Origin: JACKBK01 sp963707275
Lineage (GTDB): Bacteria > Chloroflexota > Anaerolineae > JAAEKA01
NCBI GenBank assembly: GCA_963707275.1
Contig: CAVPPH010000002.1
Location: 248,001-312,000, forward strand
Direction: 5' to 3'
Length of the DNA stretch: 64,000 nt
A program made the position numbers and the translations under genes. Numbering within the stretch: the first letter of the stretch is position 1; every line of letters begins with the position of its first letter. Under the pieces are notes generated by a model. The model had not been told where the DNA came from, searched no databases, and was given only the letters and a program-made list of their open reading frames with translations. Positions 54,221 through 63,912 of the stretch are shown here, piece after piece.

Positions 54221-54249
54221 TGATAACACCGCGATAACGATACTGTCAA
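54221..54249 (-). promoter_or_regulatory. promoter of the S1C protease gene
   Basis: TTGACA (54249-54244), 17 bases, TTATCA (54226-54221) on the minus strand. Confidence 0.66.
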
Positions 54250-54320
54250 TACATATTTCGGGCAAATCGGTGAATTCATCAAGCCGTGTCCGTTCCAGCA
54301 GCCAGACGGTCGTGAAGCTT

Positions 54321-54349
54321 TTGACAAGGGCTTTTGTTAACCTTATAAT
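54321..54349 (+). promoter_or_regulatory. promoter of the S1-domain protein gene
   Basis: Perfect consensus: TTGACA (54321-54326), 17 bases, TATAAT (54344-54349). Confidence 0.85.
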
Positions 54350-54413
54350 CCCTTCGTGGTTTTCGACCGTCCCAGGTTGGACCAGTTCGCACACTGGAGA
54401 GGAAGAAGCAGTC

Positions 54414-55451
54414 ATGGAATTTGCCCAGGCAAGTAATCGCAACAGGTATGTCAACAGTCCCGCGGAAACGATAAGAGAAGACGATGGCTATTGGGAGGCA
54501 TTGCTCACCTACGGTGAGGTAGTTACACAGGACGCGCCGCCGCCCTGGATCAGCCACGCGGCTGCCAACGGCGGCGACGGGTACGGACGCACTGACGGAG
54601 AGTTGAGCGCCGAAGAAAAGGATTGGCAGCGCGCCGAACGTTTGATTGCGGAGGAGTCGCCCTGCTGCCTGGTTGTTTCCGGCTACAACCGCGGCGGATT
54701 GCTGGTCAATCTCGGCTGTCTGTCCGGCTTTGTGCCTGGTTCGCACCTTCTGGATTTCCCGGTCAATCTCGATTATGAGGAACGGGAGGCTGTCCTGTCC
54801 CGGCGCATCGGCGAAGAGCTGAAGTTGCAAGTGATCGAAATCGACCGGCCGCGCAGTCGGCTGGTGCTGTCGGAACGGGTCGCCTGCGTCGAGGAGCGCA
54901 GCGAGGGTCTCTTTGCTCGCCTGCGGGTGGGCGACGTGGTTCGCGGCACAGTCAGCAACCTGCGCCGCTTTGGCGCTTTCGTCGACCTGGGCGGCTACGA
55001 GGGGTTGCTGCATATCTCGGAGTTGTCGTGGGGCCGCGTCAACGATCCCGGCGATGTTGTACACGTCGGGCAGGAGATCCAGGTCTACGTCCTCGACATC
55101 AACTACGACGAGCGCAAGATCCAGCTCAGCCTCAAGCACTTGCAGTCCGACCCCTGGCAGGGTGTCAGCCAGCGCTATACCGTCGGTGACTTTGTTTGGG
55201 GCGAAGTGACCAACGTCGTCAATTTTGGCGCGTTTACCCGGCTGGAGGAGGGCGTCGAGGGTCTGATCCATATTTCCGAGTTGGCCGAGGGCACCTTCCT
55301 TCATCCACGCAACGTGGTGAGTGAAGGACAGCGGGTTCATGTGCGTGTGCTGGCCGTGGATCCTGCAAACCGCCGCATCGGCCTCAGCTTGCGTCAGGCA
55401 TATGAAGCGCGCGAAGCGCAGCGCGTCGACAGCTTCAGTGCATGGTCGTGA
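54414..55451 (+). CDS. ribosomal protein S1-like protein (three S1 domains)
   Basis: 345 residues. S1 OB-folds at about 83-157 (degenerate, LVNLGCLSGFVPGSHL), 169-242 (VGDVVRGTVSNLRRFGAFVDLGGYEGLLHISELS) and 254-326 (VGDFVWGEVTNVVNFGAFTRLEEGVEGLIHISELA). Short S1 proteins take the place of the six-domain RpsA in many Gram-positive-like lineages and bind mRNA at the ribosome. The strong promoter fits a translation role. GAGAGGAAG lies upstream of ATG 54414. Confidence 0.86.
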   Translation: MEFAQASNRNRYVNSPAETIREDDGYWEALLTYGEVVTQDAPPPWISHAAANGGDGYGRTDGELSAEEKDWQRAERLIAEESPCCLVVSGYNRGGLLVNLGCLSGFVPGSHLLDFPVNLDYEEREAVLSRRIGEELKLQVIEIDRPRSRLVLSERVACVEERSEGLFARLRVGDVVRGTVSNLRRFGAFVDLGGYEGLLHISELSWGRVNDPGDVVHVGQEIQVYVLDINYDERKIQLSLKHLQSDPWQGVSQRYTVGDFVWGEVTNVVNFGAFTRLEEGVEGLIHISELAEGTFLHPRNVVSEGQRVHVRVLAVDPANRRIGLSLRQAYEAREAQRVDSFSAWS

Positions 55452-55588
55452 GCTGGGCCGGGGCCGTAGCGGGCGCCCGTACCGTCCAAATCCCCTACAA
55501 CGGCGCCAGTGTCTGTCATCCCCGCGGCAGGCAAGCAACTGGCGTCGTTGTTTGTTCCAGATCCCGACCCTAGTTTGCCAAGTTCTTC

Positions 55589-57883
55589 ATGAGCAAGCGC
55601 ACCACCTCCCGTAAATCCAAGCCTAAGTCGAAGGGCAAACCGGCTCAGCGCGCCGGCGATGGCTGGCAGAAGACCCTCGCGGCCAACGCCGAGACCGTCG
55701 CGTTGATCGCGCTGGTGGTGGTCGGCCTGCTCTTCGTGGATTTCGTGCGCCGCGGCGAGGAGGCAACGGCCGGGCCGGTGCGTCAGTTGTTCGGCTGGGC
55801 CAGCCTGCCGATCCTGATCGCGGTGACGCTGGTGGTTCTGGGCGTGCTGGTGCGCCAGACTTCCGGGCGATTGGGCGTTGGCCTCGGCATCCCGTGGCGG
55901 GTGGTGGGCGAGGTCGCGCTGGGCGGCGGGCTGGTGCTGCTGGCGGCGCTGGGGCTGAGTCACATCCTGAGCGACGCTGAGGATCCACTTCAGCTTGCTC
56001 TGGATGGCGGCGGCGGCGGGCTGGTCGGCTGGGTCATGGGATCGTTGACTGCGTCGCTGCTGGGCGATCTGCTGGTTTCTGTGTTGCTGCTGGCTCTGGC
56101 CGGTCTGGGGCTATGGCTGGCGCTGCGCGCGCTGGGTGTTGCCCAGGTCGATTGGCGCAGCCTGCCCGACAGGTTGGGCGATTTCTCGCGAACGCTACTG
56201 CCGGGTGGGGAGGAAGACACGGAGTACGCGGAAGAGGAACCGGCGCCTCCTGCCAGGTCTTCCCGCACGCGCGCCGCGGCATCCAAATCGGCCGAAGACG
56301 ACTACGACCGGCCCTCCATCGCGGCTGCCGAACCGGTCAAAGTGCAGCGGGTTGCCCGCTCCAAGGCGCGCCCGCAGCCGATCAAGCCTCAGCCGCGGCC
56401 CGATTTCCTGCCGCCGCTTTCCCTGCTGGCCGAGGAGCCGGCCGAGCTGGACAGCAGCATCGACGTGCAGCAGAAGATCCAGGTCATCGAGACGACGCTG
56501 GCCAGCTTCAGCGTGCCGGTCAAGGTGGTCGAGGTCAACGTCGGCCCGGCAGTGACACAGTTCGGCGTCGTTCCGGGAACGCTGCCGCGCCGCGGCCCGG
56601 ATGGAACCACCATCGATCGGCGGGTGCGGGTCAGCCGCATCAAGGCGCTGACCGACGATCTGGCGCTGGCGCTGGAGGCCCCGACGCTGCGCATCGAGGC
56701 GCCGGTGCCGGGCAAAGGCTTCGTCGGCATCGAGGTGCCCAACCGCGACACCGATGTCGTGCCGCTGCGCTCGGTGCTGGAGTCGCCGGCGATGACAGGC
56801 CACAAGTCGCCGCTGGTGATCGGGCTGGGCCGCGATGTGGGCGGCAACCCGGTGGCCTCTGATCTGTCAGTCATGCCGCATCTGCTGATTGCCGGCGCGA
56901 CCGGGTCGGGCAAGTCGGTCTGCATCAATGCGATCGTGGCCAGCCTGCTGTTCAACAACGGCCCGGACGTGCTGCGGCTGCTGCTGGTGGACCCGAAGCG
57001 GGTCGAGCTGGTGGCGTTCAACGGTGTGCCGCATCTTATCTCGCCGGTGGTGACAGAGATCGACCAGGTAATCGGCGCGCTGACCTGGATGGCCTTGCAG
57101 ATGGACGAGCGCTATCGCAACTTCGCGCGCGTCGGCGCGCGCCAGCTCAAGGATTACAACCGTAAGGTGGACCGCAAGAACAAGCCGTCTGAATGGGCCG
57201 ATCTGGAGCCGTACCCCTATTTCGTGCTGGTCATCGACGAACTGGCGGACCTGATGTCGGCCGCGCCGGAGAAGGTGGAATTCTACGTCTGCCGGCTGGC
57301 GCAGATGGCGCGCGCGACCGGTATCCATCTGGTAATCGCCACCCAGCGCCCCAGCGTGGACGTGGTGACCGGGCTGATCAAGGCCAACTTCCCGTCGCGC
57401 ATCGCCTTCTCTGTGACCAGCCAGATGGACAGCCGGGTGATCCTCGACACGCCGGGCGCCGACAAGCTGCTGGGCCGCGGCGACATGCTGTTCATGCGCC
57501 CTGACAGCAGCAAGCTGGAGCGCATCCAGGGTTCCTTCGTTTCGGACAAGGAGATCGAGGCGCTGGTGCGTTTCTGGAAGACCGCCATGCCGGCCGAGCA
57601 ACTGGCTCCGAACCAGCCGCGCTATCCCTGGACCGGGCTGATGGCTGAACTAGAGGATCAGGACGATCTCTACGAGCGCGCGCTGGATCTGATCGAGAAG
57701 GAGGAGCGCGTGAGCACCTCCTGGTTACAACGGCGGCTGCGGGTCAGCTACAACCGGGCCGCGGAACTGATGGCACGTATGGAAGAGGACGGCTACGTCG
57801 GCTACGACGAGGGCGCGGGCCGCGGCCGCGAGGTGCTGCTGGTGGCCGGCGACGATGACGACGGCGACGATTGGCTGGCGTGA
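55589..57883 (+). CDS. ftsK: FtsK/SpoIIIE DNA translocase
   Basis: 764 residues. Basic N-terminus, four membrane helices (about 30-190), Pro/Ala linker, then the motor: Walker A GATGSGKSVCIN (436-443), Walker B FVLVIDELADLM, and QRPSVDVVTGLIKANFPSRIAF. A C-terminal winged helix (VSTSWLQRRLRVSYNRAAELMARMEEDGYVG) recognises KOPS-type sites. Pumps DNA through the septum and helps dimer resolution. Length is typical of the short FtsK class. Confidence 0.95.
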   Translation: MSKRTTSRKSKPKSKGKPAQRAGDGWQKTLAANAETVALIALVVVGLLFVDFVRRGEEATAGPVRQLFGWASLPILIAVTLVVLGVLVRQTSGRLGVGLGIPWRVVGEVALGGGLVLLAALGLSHILSDAEDPLQLALDGGGGGLVGWVMGSLTASLLGDLLVSVLLLALAGLGLWLALRALGVAQVDWRSLPDRLGDFSRTLLPGGEEDTEYAEEEPAPPARSSRTRAAASKSAEDDYDRPSIAAAEPVKVQRVARSKARPQPIKPQPRPDFLPPLSLLAEEPAELDSSIDVQQKIQVIETTLASFSVPVKVVEVNVGPAVTQFGVVPGTLPRRGPDGTTIDRRVRVSRIKALTDDLALALEAPTLRIEAPVPGKGFVGIEVPNRDTDVVPLRSVLESPAMTGHKSPLVIGLGRDVGGNPVASDLSVMPHLLIAGATGSGKSVCINAIVASLLFNNGPDVLRLLLVDPKRVELVAFNGVPHLISPVVTEIDQVIGALTWMALQMDERYRNFARVGARQLKDYNRKVDRKNKPSEWADLEPYPYFVLVIDELADLMSAAPEKVEFYVCRLAQMARATGIHLVIATQRPSVDVVTGLIKANFPSRIAFSVTSQMDSRVILDTPGADKLLGRGDMLFMRPDSSKLERIQGSFVSDKEIEALVRFWKTAMPAEQLAPNQPRYPWTGLMAELEDQDDLYERALDLIEKEERVSTSWLQRRLRVSYNRAAELMARMEEDGYVGYDEGAGRGREVLLVAGDDDDGDDWLA

Positions 57884-57913
57884 CGTGACGCAGTAGGTGC
57901 CGGGGACAGGCAA

Positions 57914-57942
57914 TTGTTGTTTGCTGCCGCTTGCGGTATAAT
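57914..57942 (+). promoter_or_regulatory. promoter of the zinc-ribbon membrane protein gene
   Basis: TTGTTG (57914-57919), 17 bases, TATAAT (57937-57942). Confidence 0.65.
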
Positions 57943-58009
57943 GCCGCCGTGGTGCGACGCCTCTGGCGTCGCTTGCCGCGAATAGGACCGAGAGAGGATC
58001 GTTTTGTAG

Positions 58010-58563
58010 ATGGATATCAGCGGAATTTCCAACGCAATTGGAACCGTCTTGCAGGTGCTGGTAGCGACCTGCGGCGCGTTCCTGCTGGCGTTTTGGCTGG
58101 CGATAGTGATCTGGACGTGGCGCGACATCCGCTCGCGCTCGCGCGATATCTTCGCCGCGATTCTGGCCATCGTGCTGGTCGCCATATTCCCGGTGATCGG
58201 CCTGCTGCTCTATATCCTGCTGCGGCCCAAGGAAACGCTGGCCGAGGCGTACGACCGGGCGCTGGAGGAAGAGGCGCTGCTGCGCAGCATGGAGGAGCAA
58301 CTGGTCTGCCCTAACTGCCAGCGGGCGGTGGACAAGCACTGGCGGTTCTGCGCCTACTGCCACACGCCTATCAAGCGCGACTGCGCCCACTGCGGCGAGC
58401 TGCTGGAGTTGGGCTGGAGCATGTGCCCCTACTGCGGCAACGACGCCAGCGTGCCGGCCATCCAGGCTTCAGAGTACACCGTCCACCGCCGCCCACCCCG
58501 CGCATCACAGCGCCGACGCCTGTGGCGGAACTGCCCGTAGCCGACCTGCCTGCCAGCGACTGA
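58010..58563 (+). CDS. membrane protein with double zinc ribbon; one frameshift near the end
   Basis: About 184 residues after correction. Two membrane segments (about 12-35 and 45-68), a charged helix, then CPNC..CAYC and CAHC..CPYC, a double zinc ribbon. At about 58484-58492 one base appears missing; the restored end reads PPTPRITAPTPVAELPVADL and stops at 58561. No enzymatic function is evident; double zinc ribbons usually bind protein or nucleic acid. Confidence 0.76.
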
Positions 58564-58589
58564 ACGAACCGAACGGATCAGAAATAAAG

Positions 58590-58621
58590 ACAGCCCCCGG
58601 CGAAAGTCGGGGGCTGTTTTA
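58590..58621. terminator. bidirectional terminator between the zinc-ribbon gene and higA
   Basis: ACAGCCCCCG (58590-58599) pairs with CGGGGGCTGT (58608-58617), eight-base loop, TTTT after it and AAAGA before it. Confidence 0.85.
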
Positions 58622-58638
58622 GTGAAGTTGGGCAGTGC

Positions 58639-59016
58639 TTACATCGCCGGTTGGAGCTGAGGTTCCTGCACCAGCACCTCCGCCGGAATGCCCAGGCCCT
58701 TGTGCAGCGCCCGGATCATGGACAAACTCAGAGGGCGCTTGCGGTTCAGGACTTCCGACACCTTGCTTGGGCTACCGATATATGCTGTCATGTCTTTGCG
58801 AGTCAGCCCTTCCTGCTCCATACGAAACAGAATTGCCTCCACCGGGTCGGGAGGGTCGATCGGGAAATGCTCCCGTTCATAGGTCGCGACCAGGAGGGAA
58901 AACAGTTCCAGTTCTTGTTCCTGTGGTGACTCCGGCTCGGCATCCATCAGCGTTGCGACATAATCCAGCGCAACTTCGTAATCCTGCTCGGTCCTGATTA
59001 TTCTGGGATCCATCAT
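58639..59016 (-). CDS. higA: HigA-type antitoxin (COG5499)
   Basis: 125 residues; acidic N-terminal half, then an XRE-type helix-turn-helix (EGLTRKDMTAYIGSPSKVSEVLNRKRPLSLSMIRALHKGLGIP). In this family the antitoxin follows the toxin gene and represses the pair. It overlaps higB by four bases (ATGA). Confidence 0.88.
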   Translation of the reverse strand: MMDPRIIRTEQDYEVALDYVATLMDAEPESPQEQELELFSLLVATYEREHFPIDPPDPVEAILFRMEQEGLTRKDMTAYIGSPSKVSEVLNRKRPLSLSMIRALHKGLGIPAEVLVQEPQLQPAM

Positions 59017-59306
59017 ATTGTCTCCGCATCTATCCTGTCGTATTCGGCATGGGTGCCGATGAAACGGACATAGACGATTCCGGTGTTGTAGTGAATCTTC
59101 ACGACCAGCCGAAAGTGATTGCCCTTGATATTGAATACAACACGATTTCCAGGCAAGATATCAGCGGTTGGGTAACGCTCAAGAATGTCTTGCGGCGTGC
59201 CCCATTCGGCATTATTGGCTTCAGCATACCACGCCCTAACAGTCTCTTCCGCAGCGCGATACTTCGTCCAAAACTGTTTGAGCGTCTTGACTGAAATGAC
59301 TCTCAT
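59013..59306 (-). CDS. higB: HigB-type mRNA interferase toxin
   Basis: 97 residues with the RelE/HigB fold pattern: KTLKQFWTKY, GNRVVFNIKGNHFRLVVKI and the C-terminal VYVRFIGTHAEYDRID. Cleaves mRNA on the ribosome when free of HigA. The ATG at 59306 is chosen because a strong promoter ends five bases upstream, so the mRNA is probably leaderless. Confidence 0.9.
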   Translation of the reverse strand: MRVISVKTLKQFWTKYRAAEETVRAWYAEANNAEWGTPQDILERYPTADILPGNRVVFNIKGNHFRLVVKIHYNTGIVYVRFIGTHAEYDRIDAETI

Positions 59307-59310
59307 TTGG

Positions 59311-59339
59311 ATAATATTCCCGTTTTGGGAAAAAGTCAA
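59311..59339 (-). promoter_or_regulatory. higBA promoter with an operator dyad in the spacer
   Basis: TTGACT (59339-59334), 17 bases, TATTAT (59316-59311) on the minus strand. The spacer is filled by a dyad, TTCCC-N5-GGGAA (59317-59331), where HigA could block the polymerase. The predicted start falls on the A of the higB ATG. Confidence 0.7.
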
Positions 59340-59349
59340 GTGTGGCTAA

Positions 59350-59556
59350 TCACTTGGTGCGCAGCACTTCAGAGGCGAATTGCTGGGCAGCAAGGATTGT
59401 CTCACGCGTCAGGCGAGGGTGAGCTTCCAGCAATTGGTCAGTTGTTTCGCCAGCAGCCAGCTTCTCAAGAATCAACTCCACTGTGATGCGAGTTCCTGCA
59501 ACCACAGGTTTGCCCATCATGATGTTAGGATCTGAAACAATCAATCGCGTCTTCAT
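59350..59556 (-). CDS. DUF433 family protein (antitoxin-like)
   Basis: 68 residues: DPNIMMGKPVVAGTRITVELILEKLAAGETTDQLLEAHPRLT is the full DUF433 core, a helix-turn-helix-type fold often paired with a PIN-like DUF5615 toxin directly downstream. Here higB follows instead, behind its own promoter, so the DUF433 toxin partner is missing. Confidence 0.88.
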   Translation of the reverse strand: MKTRLIVSDPNIMMGKPVVAGTRITVELILEKLAAGETTDQLLEAHPRLTRETILAAQQFASEVLRTK

Positions 59557-59632
59557 CGTTGTCTCTTGGTCGCCTTTCGGCCAACACTACTGCTACAAAA
59601 TCTGATTTGTGATGTTCCGTTGCTCCAAGGGT

Positions 59633-59661
59633 AGTATAGTCTTGTGTCGCTCAAGTCGCAA
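59633..59661 (-). promoter_or_regulatory. promoter of the DUF433 gene
   Basis: TTGCGA (59661-59656), 17 bases, TATACT (59638-59633) on the minus strand. Confidence 0.58.
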
Positions 59662-59711
59662 GCGGATGCATTAACAGGATGCGCAGGTTGTCCGTCCAGT
59701 CTTGAGGTGCC

Positions 59712-60470
59712 TCAAAACGGTAACACCCCTAAAAACCGCAGCGCGGCCAGCGACACGACCACGATCAGGATGCGCCGCACCCAGACGGCGCCCTGGTTGA
59801 CGGCGAAGTTGGCGCCCAGCCACGCGCCGCCCATCTGCCCAATGGCGACGATCAGCCCCAGTTGCCAGTTGACCTGGCCGTTGATGATGAACACGACCAG
59901 CGAACTGACGGTAAAAAAGAGCACGATCAGCCCCTTGATGGGATTGGCCTTGGTCAGGTTGAAGCCCGCGCCCAGCACCAGCGCTGACAGCAGGAAGATG
60001 CCGACGCCGATCTGAATGAATCCGCCGTAGATGCCGATCAGGAAGAAGATGACGATTTCCTTGACCCCCGGCCGGTGCATGGTCATGTCTTTGCTGCCCA
60101 GCAGCCAGCGCTCCGGCCGCGCGATGATGATCACCAGCATGATCAGCATCACGACGCCGATGATGCGCTCGAATAGCGCCTCGTTGATCTGCACCGCAAT
60201 CTGCGCGCCCAGCAGCGAGCCGACGACGGCCGGGATCGCCAGTGTGATGCCGGAGCGCCAGTCCATCACCCCCTTGCGGTGGAACTGCGTCGTGCCGACC
60301 GCCGACTGGAAGAGCACGCCGACGCGGTTGGTACCGTTGGCGACGCTGGGCGGCAGGCCCAGCCAGATCAGCAGCGGCAGGGTGATGGCCGAGCCGTTGC
60401 CGGCGACGGTGTTGATGAACCCGGCCGCCAGGCCGCCAAGGATCGCGATGGGGTAGACATACCATTCCAT
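59712..60470 (-). CDS. TSUP family membrane transporter (TauE/SafE)
   Basis: 252 residues, about eight helices in two repeats. N-terminal GGLAAGFINTVAGNGSAITLPLLIWLGLPPSVANGTNRV is the family signature, repeated in weaker form in the second half (GIYGGFIQIGVGIFLL). Members move sulfite, sulfoacetate or related organic anions. It starts nine bases after the penicillin acylase stop, so they share a transcript. Confidence 0.9.
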   Translation of the reverse strand: MEWYVYPIAILGGLAAGFINTVAGNGSAITLPLLIWLGLPPSVANGTNRVGVLFQSAVGTTQFHRKGVMDWRSGITLAIPAVVGSLLGAQIAVQINEALFERIIGVVMLIMLVIIIARPERWLLGSKDMTMHRPGVKEIVIFFLIGIYGGFIQIGVGIFLLSALVLGAGFNLTKANPIKGLIVLFFTVSSLVVFIINGQVNWQLGLIVAIGQMGGAWLGANFAVNQGAVWVRRILIVVVSLAALRFLGVLPF

Positions 60471-60479
60471 GGGTTTTGC

Positions 60480-62874
60480 TCAGGGTTGCAGGGTCAGCAC
60501 GTCTTTGGCTGCCTGCTCGATCTCGGCCCGGTCGAAACGCATCGGGTGGTAGCCGACCGACTGCCAGAGGTCGATCATGTCGCCGTAGTGCGGGCTGAAA
60601 AGCTGGCCGCTCTGGCCGGTGGTGTTGACGATGCGGCTGTTGCCCAGATCGCCCAGGTCGATGATCTCGCGCATGCTGGCGCCGTGGTTCATCGTCAGCG
60701 TCTGGTAATCGGCCTTGCCGGCGTCGATGGTGAACGCGTCGCCGCGGGCCGGCGTGCTCTTGTTGAACAGGCTGTTCAGCGGTGGGACGCCGCCGAAGAC
60801 CAGATGGTCGAAGTTGGCGAAGTGGGCGTCGCCGTAATGCCAGCGCGCCGGATCGTCGCCGTAGCTGGCTTGCAAAGTCGCCACCGCGCGTCCGAAGGCA
60901 GCCGGCACGATGTCAGCCTGGGTTTCAACCGCAGGCGTGCGCACGTCGTCCCACCAGGCGCTGTCCGGCTCGCCTGCCAGCGTGACCATCGCCTGCGCGT
61001 AGCTGTTGCCGAAGCCGCTCAGATAGCTGTCCACCAACTCCTGCCCGCCGGCAGCCTCCAGTTCGTCGCCCAGCGTGCTGCGGGCCAGCTCCTGGAAGAA
61101 CTGCTCGTAGATCAGCGGCGCGGCGAGGTCGGCATCCATGCTGCGATCCCAACTTTGCAGCATGTCTAGCGCGGTCTGGGCGGCCCCGTCCAGCGTGACA
61201 CCGGCCATCAGTGGCACGATGCTGTCGCTTGCAAGCGGGTGCGCGTCGGCGTGCATCGCCGCAAAGTCATCCACGCTGAGTTTGTCCTTGCTTTCGATCA
61301 GTTCGATGATGCGCTGGATGCGGTAGGGCGCGGCGTAGTCGGCGCCGATGAGGTAGGGGTAGCTGGCGGGCACGACGCTGTTGTTGGCCGAGGCCAGATA
61401 GCCGGTGGCTGGGTTGACGGCGAAGGGCATTTCCTCGTAGGGGATGGTTCCGGTCCACTCGTAGTCGCCAGTCCAGCCCGGCACCGGCACCAGGCCGTCG
61501 CCCGCGGCGCGGATCGGCGTGCGCCCGGTGGTTTGCATGGCGATGTTGCCGGCGGTGTCGGCGATGACGAAGTTCTGCGACCCGGAGTCCCACGTGCTCA
61601 ACGCGCTGCGGAACTCGTCCACGCTGCCGGCCCGGTCGGCCAGCAGCACCGAGTTCGAGCAGGTGATCTTCGTCCAGCGCGGTCCAGCGCAGTGCGACCG
61701 GCTCGGCCTTGCCCGCCAGATCGCCCACGACCGCGTTCATGATCGGCCCGTGGCGGCTGATGCGCACGGTTTCGACCACCGGCTCTCCGCCTTTGACCTG
61801 GATCGTCTCCTCCACGACCTGCATGTCTTCCCATTGTCCCTTGAACTCGACCTGATTGGGGTTGTCGGGGTTGGATTTCTCGATGAACAGGTCCTGCTGG
61901 TCGGAGTAGACGGTGGTCATGCCCCAGGCGACCTGCCCGTTGTGGCCGATCAGCACGCCGGGTGTGCCGGGCAGGCCCAGCCCCACCACATCGACTCCGC
62001 CGCCGTGTAACCCGATCTCGTAGAACACGGAAGGCATTTGCAGGCCCAGATGCGGATCGTTGGCCAGCAGCGGCATGCCGGTCGTGCTGCGGCTGCCGGC
62101 GACCACCCAGTTGTTGCTGCCGATGTCGCCGCCGTCCGATTTCAGCAGGCGGCGCAGGGCCGTGGCGTCTGTGTAGTCCAGGCCGCGCAGCCCGCTGTAG
62201 CTCTTGACTTCGGGCGGGATGACATACGGCCCGGCCTCCGGGTAAGCTGGCAGCAAGTCCGATGCGGCGTCCGCGCCCAGCAGGTCGATGAGCTGGGCGC
62301 GCATCAGTTCATTTTCCCAGTTGGAGGCCAGATTGTAGGCCATGGCCTTGCCCCAGGCGACGCTGTGCAGCGGCTGCCACGGCTCCGGCTGGTAGCCCAG
62401 AATGCGAAACTCCAGCGGCAGGTCACCTTCGTGTTGGCCGATGTACGCATTGACGCCGTCGCTGTAGGCTTGCAGCGCGGCTAGCGTGTCCGGGCTGACG
62501 TGATCCAGGTCCTGCTGCGCGGCGCGGTTGGTGCCGACAGTGCGCAGGAAGCGGTCGGTGTCCAGCGTGGCGTCGCCCAGCACTTCAGACAGCCTGCCCA
62601 GCCCGACCCGCCGCTGGAAATCGAGCTGGAAGAGCCGGTCCTGGGCATGGACGTAACCCTGCGTGAAATAGAGGTCGTGGATGCTGTCGGCATAGATCTG
62701 CGGCACGCCCCACTCGTCGCGGTAGATGGTCACCGGCGCCTGCAGGCCGCTGGCGGTAATTGTCCCGTTTGTCTTGGGCAGGGGAGAAAAGGCAAAAAAG
62801 CCAGCAGCGCCAACCAGAACAACCAGCGCCACCACTAGCACACCGAGCACGATCAACACAACTCGACGAGCCAT
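60480..62874 (-). CDS. penicillin acylase family Ntn hydrolase; one frameshift
   Basis: 797 residues after correction. A membrane anchor/signal (about 4-28), alpha chain with YFTQGYVHAQDRLFQLDFQRR, a spacer, and the beta chain whose nucleophile is Ser253 in GSNNWVVAG. After NDPHLGLQMPS and WGMTTVYSDQQDLF the frame breaks at about 61647-61652 by one extra base; skipping it restores LLADRAGSVDEFRSAL and the C-terminal NHGASMR and GQSGQLFSPHYGDM motifs. Members hydrolyse amides such as acyl-homoserine lactones, penicillins or acyl peptides; the substrate here is unknown. Confidence 0.88.
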
Positions 62875-62974
62875 AAGTTTTGTTTCCTCTCAGAACAGGA
62901 ATAACGAGACGGTTCAGCGTGCCACAAATTGCACGAATTTCGCTAATCACTCTGTGAACACAGAAACCGCGAAT

Positions 62975-63049
62975 GTCTTTGCGAGGCTTGGCGAAGCAAT
63001 CTCTCCGGTTGTTCAGAAGGATTGCTTCGCCGCAGCGGCTCGCAATGAC
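62975..63049. repeat. dispersed repeat, copy A (TTGCGAG ... CTCGCAATGAC)
   Basis: GTCTTTGCGAGG..GAAGCAATC..GATTGCTTCGCC..GGCTCGCAATGAC: an imperfect palindrome of about 75 bases. Copy B (63913-63988) shares both halves. Such elements occur dispersed in many bacterial genomes. Confidence 0.8.
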
Positions 63050-63145
63050 TTAAGGAAACTTCGTTTACGATGTGCTAACTCAGAGTCCGTAACTGGTGAA
63101 ATTCGTGTAATTCGTGGCAAGGGCTGTTCTAGGCACATCGGCCAG

Positions 63146-63832
63146 TTACGTTTGACCTTCATTGGTCCGGTTGGCGTAGAAATCGCACAGATCGCGCAGG
63201 ACGCAGAGTTCGCAGCGCGGCGAGCGGGCAATGCAAACCTCGCGCCCGTGTCGGATCAGGTTGAGATGTAGGGCGTAGAACCAGTCGCCCGGCGCGAGCG
63301 ATTCCCACAGCGCCTTGATCTTGGCCGGGTCGTCCTTCGGCCCTGCCAGACCAAGACGCTGGCTGACGCGTTGGACATGGGTGTCCACCGGGAAGGCCGG
63401 CTTGTTGAAGCAGAAAAGCAGCACGATGGACGCCGTCTTGTGGCCGACGCCATCCAGGCTGGCCAGCCAGGCCGTCCCTTCCTCCACCGGCAGATCGGCC
63501 AGGAAGGAGATGTCGAACGCGCCGCGTTCGTCGAGGATGCGCTGCAAAGCGGCCTGGATCCGTGGCGCTTTGGTGGGCCCCATGCCGGCCGGGCGAATGA
63601 CCGCGGTCAGTTCTTCCAGCGGCGCATGGAGCACCGCCTGCCAGTTGCCGCTATAGGTCGCCTGCAGCCGCTCAAAGGCGCGCCCGCTGTTGATGTCCGA
63701 CGTGTTGGCGCTGAGCATCGTCAGCACCAGTTCGTCCATCGGCTCGAAGTCAGGCCGCCAGTCGGGATGGCCGTACTCCTCTTGCAGGCGCTGATAGACA
63801 GCGGCGGCTTTTTGTTGCAATACCTCGTTCAT
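63146..63832 (-). CDS. nth: endonuclease III (DNA glycosylase/AP lyase)
   Basis: 228 residues. Helix-hairpin-helix LASLDGVGHKTASIVL with the catalytic Lys, PVDTHVQRVSQRLGL with the catalytic Asp, and a 4Fe-4S loop Cys200-x6-Cys207-x2-Cys210-x5-Cys216. Removes oxidised pyrimidines and nicks the abasic site. Normal length; flanked on both sides by copies of the dispersed repeat. Confidence 0.95.
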   Translation of the reverse strand: MNEVLQQKAAAVYQRLQEEYGHPDWRPDFEPMDELVLTMLSANTSDINSGRAFERLQATYSGNWQAVLHAPLEELTAVIRPAGMGPTKAPRIQAALQRILDERGAFDISFLADLPVEEGTAWLASLDGVGHKTASIVLLFCFNKPAFPVDTHVQRVSQRLGLAGPKDDPAKIKALWESLAPGDWFYALHLNLIRHGREVCIARSPRCELCVLRDLCDFYANRTNEGQT

Positions 63833-63912
63833 GCTATCTCATTCTGTTGGCGGGAAACACCGGAGTGCTTACTGCGAACAACGATTACGTCGTAAACAAA
63901 GTAAACAGGAAT

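Noticed and set aside
60480..62874. Penicillin acylase read as a quorum-quenching system with TSUP
   Set aside because: The family is too broad to assign acyl-homoserine lactone activity, and no luxI/luxR-type genes are present.
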